From: Sunxiuqinia sp965372405
GTDB lineage: Bacteria > Bacteroidota > Bacteroidia > Bacteroidales > Prolixibacteraceae
NCBI GenBank assembly: GCA_965372405.1
Contig: CBDVCE010000016.1
Location: 1 to 64,000, forward strand
Reading direction: 5' to 3'
Length of the DNA: 64,000 bases
Part shown: one piece after another, positions 27,666 through 37,553 of the stretch
Layout of the letters: each line of letters starts with the position of its first letter
How positions within the stretch are numbered: position 1 is the stretch's first letter
The notes under the pieces: generated by a model
What the model was told of the DNA's origin: nothing
What the model saw: only the letters and a program-made list of their open reading frames with translations
The model's database searches: none
Translations under genes and position numbers: made by a program

Positions 27666-28883
27666 ATGAAAAGAAGCATATTATTAATTACCTGCCTATT
27701 GATCTCAACAACAATCTTTTGCCAAAAGAAAGACAAAGCCCTCTGGCAGAAAGCTCAAAACATTCATGAAAAAGCACTAACAGTAGATACACATTGTGAT
27801 ACTCCTTGGGCATTATTAAAAACTGATTTTGATATCAGTAAAAAGCATGAAGCTCCGAAAAGCCGTGTTGATTTGCCGCGCATGAAAGAAGGTGGCTTAG
27901 ATGCTATGTTTTTTGCTGTATTTACAGGGCAAAAACCACGTATAAAAACCAACTACACAGTGGCGTACAGAGCTGCACATGAAATGATTGACTCTATTCA
28001 CTCAATGGTGAATCAGAATGCAAATATTGCTGAACTGGCATTAACTGCAGGTGATTTGTCAAAGATTGAGAAAAAAGGAAAGCGAGCCATCTACATTGGA
28101 ATGGAGAATGGTTTTCCAATTGCGAAAGACCTAAGTCGTATTGAAGAGTTTTACAAGCGTGGTGTTCGCTACATCACCCTTTGTCATTCGTCTCACAACG
28201 ATATTTGTGATTCTTCCAGCGATACTGAAACTCCGGAGCACAATGGAGTAAGCGAATTTGGCAAGGATGTTATTGCAGAGATGAATCGTCTGGGAATGCT
28301 GATTGATGTGTCTCATGCCTCTGATAAATCTTTTTACGACATCGTACAATTTAGCAAAGCCCCAATAATTGCTTCTCATTCGAGTGTTCGCTCAGTATGT
28401 AATCATGATCGTAATATGAGCGATGAGATGCTTATCAAGCTGGCTGATAATGGTGGAGTTATCCAAATTTGTTTACTTGATGTGTATGTGAAGGAGCCTG
28501 ATACAACTAAAATGAGATATCAGATTTACCAGAAAATTGATCGTCAATACAAGAACCGGAATAACCTTAGCAAAGCTGAAATCCAAGAAATGAATGACAA
28601 TTGGGATTTTCTTCAGAATAATTATCAGGATCAACTTCCAACTGTTGCCGATTTGGTTGATCATATTGATTATGTGGTGAATTTGGTTGGTGTTGACTAT
28701 GTTGGCATTGGTAGTGATTTTGATGGTGGTGGTGGTTTAGCTGACTGTGCAGATGTCAGCCAGTTCCCAAACATTACATTTGAACTTTTAAAAAGAGGCT
28801 ATAGTAAGGAAGACATCTTAAAAATATGGGGAGGAAATATTATACGTGTTTTCAATTCAGTTGAAACAATTTCTGAACGGTAA
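27666..28883 (+). CDS. Exported dipeptidase, M19 (renal dipeptidase) family
   Basis: A metallo-dipeptidase of about 405 residues that cleaves dipeptides, probably in the periplasm. The start at 27666 gives MKRSILLITCLL and a cleavable signal; an alternative ATG at 27645 adds seven residues. The metal-binding VDTHCDTPW (HxD) lies near residue 39. Later ligands are in GMENGFP, ITLCHSSHND, DVSHASD and SHSSVRSVCNHDRNM, all characteristic of M19. It is a single gene between the PadR operon and the large regulator. Confidence 0.93.
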   Translation: MKRSILLITCLLISTTIFCQKKDKALWQKAQNIHEKALTVDTHCDTPWALLKTDFDISKKHEAPKSRVDLPRMKEGGLDAMFFAVFTGQKPRIKTNYTVAYRAAHEMIDSIHSMVNQNANIAELALTAGDLSKIEKKGKRAIYIGMENGFPIAKDLSRIEEFYKRGVRYITLCHSSHNDICDSSSDTETPEHNGVSEFGKDVIAEMNRLGMLIDVSHASDKSFYDIVQFSKAPIIASHSSVRSVCNHDRNMSDEMLIKLADNGGVIQICLLDVYVKEPDTTKMRYQIYQKIDRQYKNRNNLSKAEIQEMNDNWDFLQNNYQDQLPTVADLVDHIDYVVNLVGVDYVGIGSDFDGGGGLADCADVSQFPNITFELLKRGYSKEDILKIWGGNIIRVFNSVETISER

Positions 28884-29009
28884 TTCTTGATAGATATTGA
28901 ACTGATATTATACCATCCCCACAATAAAAAAAGACAATTCCAGTCCATTTCTTTTATTGGGGTTCAATAGTTTTGTAACTTCAAGCGGTTTTCTGAGTTT
29001 GATGACAAT

Positions 29010-31307
29010 TTGAAACAAAATAAACTGACATACCAACTAATCTGGATCTCAATCCTGCTTTGCATATCTATACCTGTTAAGGCACAGCAAAATTACATTG
29101 AGTTATCCGACAGCATTCAATCTACGATACGTCTTAGATCACACTTGCTTGTTCATGCTGAAAACTTATCAGAAAAGTATTTAAACCAAATAGACCCCCA
29201 AGTTCCACTCGCTTTTATAGTTAAATCAGAACTTAGTTCAAATCAAATTAAACTACTCAAGCATACATTAACCAAGCAGAAACAAATACCAATCATAGTA
29301 GAGAAACAAGCCTCAATTTCGGAAGATGAAATACTCGGACTAGTAACGATTAGCTTTGATGATTTAGACACGTTTAGTATAAATTCTAGTGAAGAAATAG
29401 ACTCCATTGATCATAGTAGGTTTACAATAAATGAGTTACTACTGCTGAAAAATTTAAATGCTTTTCCCGATTCAATAATTATTAAACTTTGGGAACAAAC
29501 AGGGAAACTTCCCAATTTTATTGAAGTTCAAAAAGAACAAATACCAGAAACAATTAAATTGATTAAGCTATTAAACTCCAGCAGAAAAATGTTTGGTGTT
29601 GTGCATTGTGAAGAACAATTGATTGCAGATGTTTCATGGAAAGAATACCCAGAAAGAAAAACCAATGGTCATTTCTGCTTTCCAATGGTTGTTTCATTAA
29701 GTCCATACAAAGCTGGCTACCAGTTTTCTCCCGATATAATTTTCGACTCCCCTACCAATAAAAATAAGCTGAAAGAATTTAAGGCTTTAAAACTCGATAC
29801 TGATTATAAGCTTAGTGATCACTTCACGTTTGATGGAAAGATTGATAACCTTAAACGTGATAACAAAAATGAAATTCTAAACAATGGCGTTGAGATTGTA
29901 GCTGACAAGGAAAGAGGCTCTGTTGCTTATTTTTCAGGAGAAGCATACATTGATGGAGGCATACAAAGTCGTGAAATCTTAAAATCAAATTTTAGTATTA
30001 CAGCTTGGATAAAACCTACAAAACGAAATAACAATAATAGCATTCTTGGTAAAGGAAAAAATCTATTGCTAAAAATCCTTAATGGTCAATTAACCTATAC
30101 GATGCAGGGCATTATGGATTATACTTCAATAAAAGCTGAAATCCCTATTTCCCAATGGACATTTGTGAGTCTGGTTCATTCTGAATTTGAAAACCGGATG
30201 CGTTATTATGTAAATGGCAAACTAGTTGATCAGGTTGATTTGCTTAGTAATTATGCAGAATCAGATTACACCTTGCTAATTGGAAGCAATCTTTGGGAAC
30301 AATTTTTTGTGGGCTACATAAGTGACATTAAAATATGGGAACGGGAACTTAACAGTGATGAGATTAGAGAAGAATACAACATATCATCAGATTCTTTAAA
30401 TTCGAAATCGTTGATGCAGAAATTACTCATTTTTGCGATACTTGCATCAGCTGCAATTCTATTCTTTCTTTACTCAAGAAAACTAAAAAACAAACAAAAA
30501 AGAGCAACGACAAAAAAGAATAAAAAATCTACTCCCTCAAAAAGTATAATTGAGGCTAATGAAAAGATCTTTTGTTTTGGAGGCCTACAGGTCATTAATC
30601 ACTCAGGACTCGATGTAGCACGAAAATTCTCACCAAAATTAAAACAGCTCTTCGTACTTATCTTTTTGCACAGTATCAACGACCAAAAAGGTATTAGTTC
30701 TGTAAAACTATCAGGGTATCTCTGGCCAGGAATGGATCCTAAAAATGTTAAAAACACAAGAGGAACAAATATTCAGAAATTAAAAGCGGCTCTTGAACCT
30801 TGTTCTGATATTAAGCTGGTATTTAAAGATAAATTTTGGGTTATCGAAATTAGTGAATCATGCTACTCTGATTACACAGAGGCTCTAATAAAACTCAATG
30901 TTTTAAAAGAATCAAATGACAATGAAACAATCATTAAGGATTTACCAGAATTAATTTCGATCCTTAAAAAAGGAACCCTCTTCCCAAACATGACTGAGTC
31001 ATGGATTGACCCATACATCAGCAGCATGAGTGATCAGATTATTGAATTAGGCCTTGCACTGTTTAAGGAACTTGATAACGACAAACACGCATCATTGCTT
31101 TATGAATTGGCTGAAGTAATCAGCATCAATGACCCGCTTAACGAACCTGCGCTTCAAAAGAAATTACTTCTACTTACCAAACAAGGGAAACTTGGACTCG
31201 CCCGTTCTGTTTATGACAATTTCGCTAAGCTCTATTTTGAATTGTACCAAGAGAACTATCTTGTAGATTTTAAAGAAATCACTCTTTCAAATTCTGAAAA
31301 GTATTAA
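29010..31307 (+). CDS. Membrane-spanning LamG / SARP-like one-component regulator
   Basis: A 765-residue predicted sensor-regulator. It has a signal peptide (1-25), an unassigned N-terminal region (26-265), a LamG/concanavalin-like jelly-roll (about 268-455; FSITAWIKPT, SQWTFVSLVHS, YYVNGKLV, IKIWERELNSDEI), and one TM helix (469-488). A basic linker follows, then a cytoplasmic winged helix of SARP/OmpR type (about 519-615; FCFGGLQV, SGYLWPGMDP, NTRGTNIQKLKAAL) and a helical BTAD-like tail (620-760). The start must be TTG: the reading frame has no ATG or GTG between the upstream stop at 28968 and here. Inferred role: sensing a periplasmic glycan and acting directly on DNA. It lies 254 bp upstream of the Gfo/Idh gene and may bind the GTTACCCC repeats there. 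Confidence 0.82.
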   Translation: MKQNKLTYQLIWISILLCISIPVKAQQNYIELSDSIQSTIRLRSHLLVHAENLSEKYLNQIDPQVPLAFIVKSELSSNQIKLLKHTLTKQKQIPIIVEKQASISEDEILGLVTISFDDLDTFSINSSEEIDSIDHSRFTINELLLLKNLNAFPDSIIIKLWEQTGKLPNFIEVQKEQIPETIKLIKLLNSSRKMFGVVHCEEQLIADVSWKEYPERKTNGHFCFPMVVSLSPYKAGYQFSPDIIFDSPTNKNKLKEFKALKLDTDYKLSDHFTFDGKIDNLKRDNKNEILNNGVEIVADKERGSVAYFSGEAYIDGGIQSREILKSNFSITAWIKPTKRNNNNSILGKGKNLLLKILNGQLTYTMQGIMDYTSIKAEIPISQWTFVSLVHSEFENRMRYYVNGKLVDQVDLLSNYAESDYTLLIGSNLWEQFFVGYISDIKIWERELNSDEIREEYNISSDSLNSKSLMQKLLIFAILASAAILFFLYSRKLKNKQKRATTKKNKKSTPSKSIIEANEKIFCFGGLQVINHSGLDVARKFSPKLKQLFVLIFLHSINDQKGISSVKLSGYLWPGMDPKNVKNTRGTNIQKLKAALEPCSDIKLVFKDKFWVIEISESCYSDYTEALIKLNVLKESNDNETIIKDLPELISILKKGTLFPNMTESWIDPYISSMSDQIIELGLALFKELDNDKHASLLYELAEVISINDPLNEPALQKKLLLLTKQGKLGLARSVYDNFAKLYFELYQENYLVDFKEITLSNSEKY

Positions 31308-31461
31308 TATTTATTGCTAGATATTCAGAAAACTGGACTCCCGAATTAATATATACAACAGACAGTCAGCATAATCCTTCTCATATTGTCTAATTTTTTT
31401 CAGCAAATCTAAATATCTGAGAATCCAAGAAAACTGCAATTCTAATAACATTTTCTAAAGC

Positions 31462-31492
31462 GTTACCCCATTTGTTACCCCTGTCTTTATAC
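31462..31492 (+). promoter_or_regulatory. Tandem GTTACCCC operator, copy 1
   Basis: Two GTTACCCC boxes (31462-31469 and 31474-31481) are spaced 12 bp start to start, then TATAC at a +7 offset (31488-31492). The same block is found before the sulfatase at 44875. A -7-like TATCTTTC starts at 31510, 29 bp beyond the second box, and there is no -33 element. This layout suits an activator site. Confidence 0.7.
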
Positions 31493-31560
31493 TGCTGCTC
31501 ATTTATTTGTATCTTTCTTTTGAAAATCAGACCAACAATAAATATTCAAAATAAATTTGT

Positions 31561-32832
31561 ATGACTAGTAAAACTAACAACAACCGTCGCGATTTCTTGA
31601 AGAAATCACTCGTTGCTGCAGCTGGAGTTTCAATCATTCCAAGATATGTATTGGGAGGCAATGGATTCCTTGCACCAAGTGATCAGCTAACCAAAGCAAT
31701 TATTGGAGTTGGAGGAATGGGGAAAGGACATATTCCTTATGAAGGGACTCGTTTACTTGCAGTTTGTGATGCGGATAAAAACCGCCTAAACGAAACTCTT
31801 AAAAAAGTTAAACCTGAAGTTCAAGGTTTCGCTGACTTCCGTGAATTACTACAACGTCCTGAAATAGATATCGTGCATATTGCCACTCCTCCTCATTGGC
31901 ATGGAATTATGTCGGTTATGGCTGCCCAAGCTGGAAAAGATGTTTGGTGTGAAAAACCAATGACCCGGACTATTGGTGAAGGGAAAAGAGTTGTTGAAGC
32001 AATTAATGCTACCGGACGTATGTTTCGACTAAATACATGGTTCCGTTTTAAAGACAATTTTTATGGACTAAATACTCCTGTTAAGCCAATTAAAAAAGCG
32101 GTTGAAAGTGGAGTTTTAGGATGGCCACTAAAAGTAACCATTAGTGGAGTTACCGGATTTAACTGGAAATTTTATTGGGTAGGAAAAACAAATCTACAAC
32201 CACAACAAGTTCCACAAGAGTTAGATTACAATATGTGGTTGGGACCTGCACCTGAGAAACCATACCACAAACACCGTACGCATAGTACTTTCCGTGGATA
32301 TTGGGATTATGATGGTGGTGGCCTTGGAGACATGGGACAGCATTACATTGACCCTGTTCAGTATTTCTTAGGGAAAGATAATGATAGCCCAGTTAAAGTT
32401 GAAGTTGACGCTCCTCAGCAGCATTACGATGCAATTGGAACCTGGAGAAAAATTACATACACTTATGCTGATGGTTGCCAGATTGTTCTTGATGGAGAAA
32501 ACAAAGATCAGAATGCAGCTTACATCGAAGGTCCAAATGGTAAGATTTACAATGGTTTCAAATCAACCATTCCAAATCTGAAGCAGTTGATTGACACAAT
32601 GCCAGATCCAGAACCACAAATAACAACATTCAGTGAATCTGTAAGAACCCGCAAGAAATTTGCATTGAATGAAGAAAACGGACATCGCTCAGCTACAATT
32701 GTGAACATGGGAGTTATTGCCCTACGCCTTGGTCGTACATTAGAATTTGATCCTGTAAAACAGGAGTTCATTAATGACGACGAAGCAAACAAACTCATTA
32801 ACCAGCCAATGCGTGCTGAGTGGAAAATCTAA
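31561..32832 (+). CDS. Tat-exported Gfo/Idh/MocA oxidoreductase
   Basis: A 423-residue NAD(P)-dependent oxidoreductase-family protein with a Tat signal (NNRRDFLKKS then a hydrophobic stretch). It has a Rossmann motif IIGVGGMGKGH (near residue 50), the intact EKP motif (WCEKPMTR) and GDMGQHYIDPVQYF. It is probably periplasmic. Just downstream is a huge DUF1080 protein, and the pair fits the C3-oxidation then 3-keto-glycoside cleavage scheme known from Bacteroides. The tandem GTTACCCC operator precedes it. Confidence 0.93.
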   Translation: MTSKTNNNRRDFLKKSLVAAAGVSIIPRYVLGGNGFLAPSDQLTKAIIGVGGMGKGHIPYEGTRLLAVCDADKNRLNETLKKVKPEVQGFADFRELLQRPEIDIVHIATPPHWHGIMSVMAAQAGKDVWCEKPMTRTIGEGKRVVEAINATGRMFRLNTWFRFKDNFYGLNTPVKPIKKAVESGVLGWPLKVTISGVTGFNWKFYWVGKTNLQPQQVPQELDYNMWLGPAPEKPYHKHRTHSTFRGYWDYDGGGLGDMGQHYIDPVQYFLGKDNDSPVKVEVDAPQQHYDAIGTWRKITYTYADGCQIVLDGENKDQNAAYIEGPNGKIYNGFKSTIPNLKQLIDTMPDPEPQITTFSESVRTRKKFALNEENGHRSATIVNMGVIALRLGRTLEFDPVKQEFINDDEANKLINQPMRAEWKI

Positions 32833-32866
32833 TCCCATTATTTTCAAAAACGATAAAGAAAGAAAT

Positions 32867-35800
32867 ATGAAAAATCTTTTCAAAAATATATTGACCGTTT
32901 TACTAACGGTTATGATTGTTGTCCCAGCTTTTAGTCAGGACAAAAGAACACTGGATACCAGAGTAGCCGACATCTTAATGCAATTTCCAGCTGAAAGCAA
33001 TGAGAATGCAGATAAGCTCATGAAAGAAATTGTTGGTTTAGGAGCAAACGGAATTGCAAAATTTTGTGACATGATAGTTCCTGCTGGAACCGGTGATGAT
33101 ACGCAAGCGCGTTTTGCAATTGCAAGCCTTGCACAATATGCCGGAGCAGATGATTCAAAAGACCAGAAGCTAGTAGAAAAAACACTATTATCAGCACTTG
33201 CTAAAGCTTCAGATAATGAAGAGAAAACATTCTTCATTGACAGGCTAGCATATTGCGGAGCTACTTCAACTGTAGCTGCAATGGAACAATTCTTAAGTAA
33301 TGAGGATTTGTACTCTCCAGCAATTGGAACTTTATGCATGATTGGCACAGATAAAGCTGCAAAGCTAATTTTTGACAATGCTGCTAATGCCACAGATAAA
33401 CAATTTGAATTTGTAAAAGCACTTGGAGACTTTCAATACAATGCTGCTGAAGGCTTTTTAATTTCTAAAGCCACTAGCTCAAATGCTGCAATGCTACAGC
33501 AAGTGTATGCTGCTCTTGCTAAAATTGGAGGAGAAGCATCTGCTAAAACCATTCAAAATGCCGCAAAAGATGCTGGATATGTAGCCGAAGATACCGAAGC
33601 GGTTGTTGCCTATCTTGAGTATGCAAAACAAGTTGGTGCAAAAGGCAACAAAGTTTTAGGTAGTAAGCTTGCCAGTTCATTGCTGAAAAAGTGCAAAAAT
33701 GATGATCAACTGATTTACCGATCTTCAGCACTAAAAATCCTTCGCCAAAACCAAGGATCAGAAGCTGTTTCTCTACTGCTGAAAGAAATCAAAAATGATG
33801 ATAAAAAGTATCGTAATGCCGTATTGCAAATTGCAGAAGTAGGAATCAACTCAAATGAAGTTAGCCAGTGGATTAGTTTATTGAAAAAAGTTTCACCTGA
33901 AACACAAGCTGAAATCCTTCATTTTCTGGCTTCACGCCAAGAAGCTACTGTATTGACAAATGCAATCCTTCCTTCGCTTTCATCAGATCAAATGGTGGTT
34001 CGCAATGAAGCAATGATGGCATTGGCGATCAATCAAAAGAATAAAGCGGTTGAAACACTCGCAAAACAATTGGCAGGAATACAATCTAAAGAAGAATTTG
34101 TTGCTGCTGAAAAAGCACTTTTAGCCTCTTGTTCAGTTAAAGACTGTGGCTTGCTCGTTAAGCAACTTGGGACTCAAACCGATGCAGGAAAGAATGTTAT
34201 TGTGAATGTTCTGGCAGCCCGACGTGCAACTGATTATTTCAAAGAAGTATTCGCACTATGTTCTTCATCAAATAATGAATTAAAAGCTTCAGCATTTAGC
34301 GCTTTGCAACGAATGTCAAAAGCAGAACATTTGGAAGAGCTTATAAGCTTACTTGAAAAAAGCTCTGCAAAAACAGAAGTTGAAGCCGTACAACAAGCAA
34401 TTGCTACTCTTTATTCTGCAAGTGAAAAACCTGAAGTTTCAATCATTCTTAGTAAGATGTCATCTGGTTTAGTACGCGAAAAACTTCTTCCTATTCTCCC
34501 ATACCTGAATAGTAAAACGGCTTTAAAAACTGTTGTATCCTTGTTAAAAGATGGATCAGCAAGTGAGAAAGAAGCTGCTTTTAGTGCTCTTACAAAATGG
34601 AGTAGCTCATCAGCTTTACCAACAATGGTTAAAGTATTTAGCGATAAATCATACAGCGCATTCAAAGAAAAGGCTCTTAACGCATACCTGAAACAGATTC
34701 AGCAATCAAAGATCCCTGCCGATCAAAAGTTGTTATGGTTTGATAAGATAATGACAGAATGCACTTCTGTTTCAGAACAGCAGAAAGTCATTGGTGCTGC
34801 TGCATCTGCAAAAACATTCCTTTCATTAATGTTTGTTTCAAAATACATTGATAATGAAAAACTAGGAAGTACTGCAGCTAACTCAGCAATGAAAATAGCT
34901 CTACCTTCCTCTGGAAAGAAAAATGGTTTAGCAGGTGACGAAGTTCGCCAGATTCTTAAAAAAGTAAAAGGTAAACTTACAGGTCCTGACAGTCAGTATT
35001 TCAAGATCGATGTTCAGGAATATTTAGATAAAATGTCATCTGAAACAGGTTATGTTTCAATCTTTAATGGGAAAGATCTAGAAGGCTGGCAAGGTCTTGT
35101 GAAAAACCCAATCGCAAGAGCAAAAATGAGCGAGAAAGAATTAGCAAAAGCACAAAAAGAAGCTGATTCTAAAGTTGCTGAAAACTGGTTTGTAAAAGAT
35201 GGAATGATTGTTTTTGATGGACATGGGAATAACCTTTGCTCCAAAAAGATGTATCGGGACTTTGACATGCTTGTTGATTGGAGGATTAATAAGAATGGTG
35301 ATAGCGGTATTTATCTTCGCGGAACTCCACAAATTCAGATATGGGATACAGCTAGAGTTGATGTTGGTGCACAAGTTGGTTCAGGAGGATTATACAATAA
35401 CAATCCACATGAAAAAATCCCACTTGTACTTGCAGATAATGCAATTGGAGATTGGAATACGTTCAGAATTCGCATGATTGATGAACGAGTAACTGTATAT
35501 TTAAATGGACAACTTGTAGTTGACAATGTTGTAATGGATAACTACTGGGATCGTAGCATTCCTATTTTCAGAGAAGGACCAATCGAATTACAAGCTCATG
35601 GAAATGAGTTGGGCTTCCGTAATGTTTATGTTCGTGAAATCAATCCTGACAAATCTGTTCTGTGTGAGAAAGAAAAGCAAGACGGATTTACTTCGTTGTT
35701 TAACGGTAAAGACCTGGATAACTGGGTAGGAAATAAAACCGACTATACTGCAAAAGATGATATGATTGTCGTAGACCCTAAAAAAGGTAGTCGTGCAAGC

Positions 35801-36262
35801 GGGAACCTTTTTACGGATAAAGATTATTCAAATTTCAATTTTAGGTTTGAATTTCAACTTACCCCTGGAGCAAACAATGGTCTTGGAATCCATGCTCCTC
35901 TTGAAGGAGATGCCGCATATGCTGGTAAAGAATTGCAGATTTTGGACAATACTGCTTCCATTTATGCCAACCTAAAACCATACCAGTACCATGGTTCTGT
36001 TTACGGCATTATTGCATCAAAGCGTGGGGCTTTAAAGCCAGTTGGAGAATGGAACTCTGAAGAAGTGATTGTGAATGGTGATGATATTAAAATCATACTT
36101 AACGGCGTAGTGATTGTAGATGGTAACATGAAAGAAGCCTCTAAAAATGGCACAGCCGACAAAAAGAATCATCCAGGCTTAAAACGTAACACTGGACGAA
36201 TTGGATTCCTTGGACATGGTTCTCAATTAAAATTCAGAAATATCCGTATTAAAGAATTATAA
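32867..36262 (+). CDS. HEAT-repeat protein with two 3-keto-disaccharide hydrolase (DUF1080) domains
   Basis: Starting at 32867 the protein has 1131 residues and a signal peptide (MKNLFKNILT, cleavage after AFSQ); an upstream in-frame ATG inside the preceding gene is rejected. Residues ~30-720 are alpha-helical repeats of HEAT/ARM type, rich in Ala, Lys and Ser. Two DUF1080 jelly-rolls follow: about 726-925 (FNGKDLEGWQ, GNLCSKK-like, SGIYLRGTPQIQIWD) and about 939-1131 (LFNGKDLDNWVG, NNGLGIHAP, KELQILDN). Such domains cleave 3-keto-glycosides made by Gfo/Idh enzymes. The gene lies 34 bp after a Tat-exported Gfo/Idh gene and ends at a terminator. Confidence 0.88.
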   Translation: MKNLFKNILTVLLTVMIVVPAFSQDKRTLDTRVADILMQFPAESNENADKLMKEIVGLGANGIAKFCDMIVPAGTGDDTQARFAIASLAQYAGADDSKDQKLVEKTLLSALAKASDNEEKTFFIDRLAYCGATSTVAAMEQFLSNEDLYSPAIGTLCMIGTDKAAKLIFDNAANATDKQFEFVKALGDFQYNAAEGFLISKATSSNAAMLQQVYAALAKIGGEASAKTIQNAAKDAGYVAEDTEAVVAYLEYAKQVGAKGNKVLGSKLASSLLKKCKNDDQLIYRSSALKILRQNQGSEAVSLLLKEIKNDDKKYRNAVLQIAEVGINSNEVSQWISLLKKVSPETQAEILHFLASRQEATVLTNAILPSLSSDQMVVRNEAMMALAINQKNKAVETLAKQLAGIQSKEEFVAAEKALLASCSVKDCGLLVKQLGTQTDAGKNVIVNVLAARRATDYFKEVFALCSSSNNELKASAFSALQRMSKAEHLEELISLLEKSSAKTEVEAVQQAIATLYSASEKPEVSIILSKMSSGLVREKLLPILPYLNSKTALKTVVSLLKDGSASEKEAAFSALTKWSSSSALPTMVKVFSDKSYSAFKEKALNAYLKQIQQSKIPADQKLLWFDKIMTECTSVSEQQKVIGAAASAKTFLSLMFVSKYIDNEKLGSTAANSAMKIALPSSGKKNGLAGDEVRQILKKVKGKLTGPDSQYFKIDVQEYLDKMSSETGYVSIFNGKDLEGWQGLVKNPIARAKMSEKELAKAQKEADSKVAENWFVKDGMIVFDGHGNNLCSKKMYRDFDMLVDWRINKNGDSGIYLRGTPQIQIWDTARVDVGAQVGSGGLYNNNPHEKIPLVLADNAIGDWNTFRIRMIDERVTVYLNGQLVVDNVVMDNYWDRSIPIFREGPIELQAHGNELGFRNVYVREINPDKSVLCEKEKQDGFTSLFNGKDLDNWVGNKTDYTAKDDMIVVDPKKGSRASGNLFTDKDYSNFNFRFEFQLTPGANNGLGIHAPLEGDAAYAGKELQILDNTASIYANLKPYQYHGSVYGIIASKRGALKPVGEWNSEEVIVNGDDIKIILNGVVIVDGNMKEASKNGTADKKNHPGLKRNTGRIGFLGHGSQLKFRNIRIKEL

Positions 36263-36292
36263 TCAATCAAGCTAAATTATTAATTGGTATTC

Positions 36293-36323
36293 AAAGCTCT
36301 GGCAGAAATGTCGGGGCTTTTTT
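36293..36323 (+). terminator. Rho-independent terminator after the DUF1080 gene
   Basis: The stem AAAGCTCTG/CGGGGCTTT (with G-U pairs) is followed by TTT, about 30 bp after the stop at 36262. Confidence 0.7.
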
Positions 36324-36462
36324 ATGGGATTATAATTTCAATGAATAACCTTCTTTAAAAAAATAAGTATGCATAACTAATAAAGCCTATTGTCGGTTAA
36401 ATCCTTCATTCATCACCAGGCCATAAGTTTACTTAGTACAGAACTAACTAAAAGCATACAGA

Positions 36463-37335
36463 ATGAAACCAAGAGAATTATCGTTGTACACCCTGGTTAT
36501 TTTATTTGGATTGTTCATTTTTAGTTGCACCAGCAAAGTTGAGAATAAAGCCGTTTCATCCGATGGAGTCCAGATCGTCTTCAACCAGCAGGGAAAAGGC
36601 AACCCAACAATTATTTTTATTCACGGATGGACCAATCCCAAAGAGATATGGAACAATCAGTCTGAACATTTTTCACAAAAATACAGAGCTATCGCCATCG
36701 ATCTTGCCGGCACAGGTAAGTCGGGCAATAACCGGGATGAATGGACCATTAAAGCATTTGCTGATGACGTCATATCGGTTATTGACAAGTTGAAATTTAA
36801 AAAGGTCATCCTGGTAGGTTTCTCCATGGGAGGTGCCGTAGCTATTGAAACGGCCAACCAATTATCGGATAAAACGATTGGTGTCGTCTTGGTGGATAAC
36901 CTCCATGATCCCGATTTTATATATCCGCCACAGATGATTCCTGTAATGGATAGTGTCATGATGGACCTTGTTAGTAACATGAGTCCAGAAAAACTTATCG
37001 CAATGGGATTCTACAAAAAGAATCATGAAGCCAACTTCAAGAGGTTACAAGAATTATACCCTGAAGATGTCTCGAAAGTAGGCTGGCAAGAATCATTGCG
37101 AGCTTATATGCATTGGGTGAATAACAACTGCACAGAATCTCTGAAACTTCTGAAGGTTCCACTTGCAGCCATTAATTCTGATATGCAAGCAACAAAAGTT
37201 GAGGCATTCAGAAATTATGTCCCCTCTTTCCAAGCCAATATAATGACAGATGTCGGGCATCTCGTATTCTGGGACAACCCAGAAGAGTTTAACCGCCTCC
37301 TGGAAGAGTGCATACAGAATTTCCTGAATGAATAA
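36463..37335 (+). CDS. Alpha/beta hydrolase lipoprotein
   Basis: A 290-residue alpha/beta-hydrolase. The N-terminus is a lipoprotein signal (lipobox near IFSC, Cys22). The fold carries HGWTNP (oxyanion region near residue 54), the nucleophile elbow GFSMGG with Ser121, an acidic residue in AINSDMQ and the catalytic His in DVGHLVFW. The substrate is unknown; a deacetylase or esterase role on glycans is possible given the neighbours. It is a single gene between the HEAT-DUF1080 terminator and the LacI operon. Confidence 0.88.
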   Translation: MKPRELSLYTLVILFGLFIFSCTSKVENKAVSSDGVQIVFNQQGKGNPTIIFIHGWTNPKEIWNNQSEHFSQKYRAIAIDLAGTGKSGNNRDEWTIKAFADDVISVIDKLKFKKVILVGFSMGGAVAIETANQLSDKTIGVVLVDNLHDPDFIYPPQMIPVMDSVMMDLVSNMSPEKLIAMGFYKKNHEANFKRLQELYPEDVSKVGWQESLRAYMHWVNNNCTESLKLLKVPLAAINSDMQATKVEAFRNYVPSFQANIMTDVGHLVFWDNPEEFNRLLEECIQNFLNE

Positions 37336-37518
37336 TACTCCCCTTGTTGGAGTTAGAAAAGCTAAAATGATGTTTTCAAAAACAGTGCAGCATACCAAAG
37401 AAGAATAAATTTTTGCTTTACACCTATTGTTTTAACTAATTCCAAATAAGGCCTTTTAATCAAATTTAATCATGCCATCTACTTGATTTTTTAATAGATA
37501 ATTAGAAAATTTGCTTAC

Positions 37519-37536
37519 TGATTAATCGTTTAATCA
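37519..37536. promoter_or_regulatory. Probable LacI-family operator
   Basis: TGATTAATCGTTTAATCA is an 18-bp palindrome with a central CG and one mismatched pair, the shape typical of LacI/GalR-family operators. It lies 17 bp upstream of the first gene of an operon that encodes a LacI regulator (39982). The site would block transcription start or elongation of its own operon. Confidence 0.6.
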
Positions 37537-37553
37537 TTTAAGCCAAAAATAAA

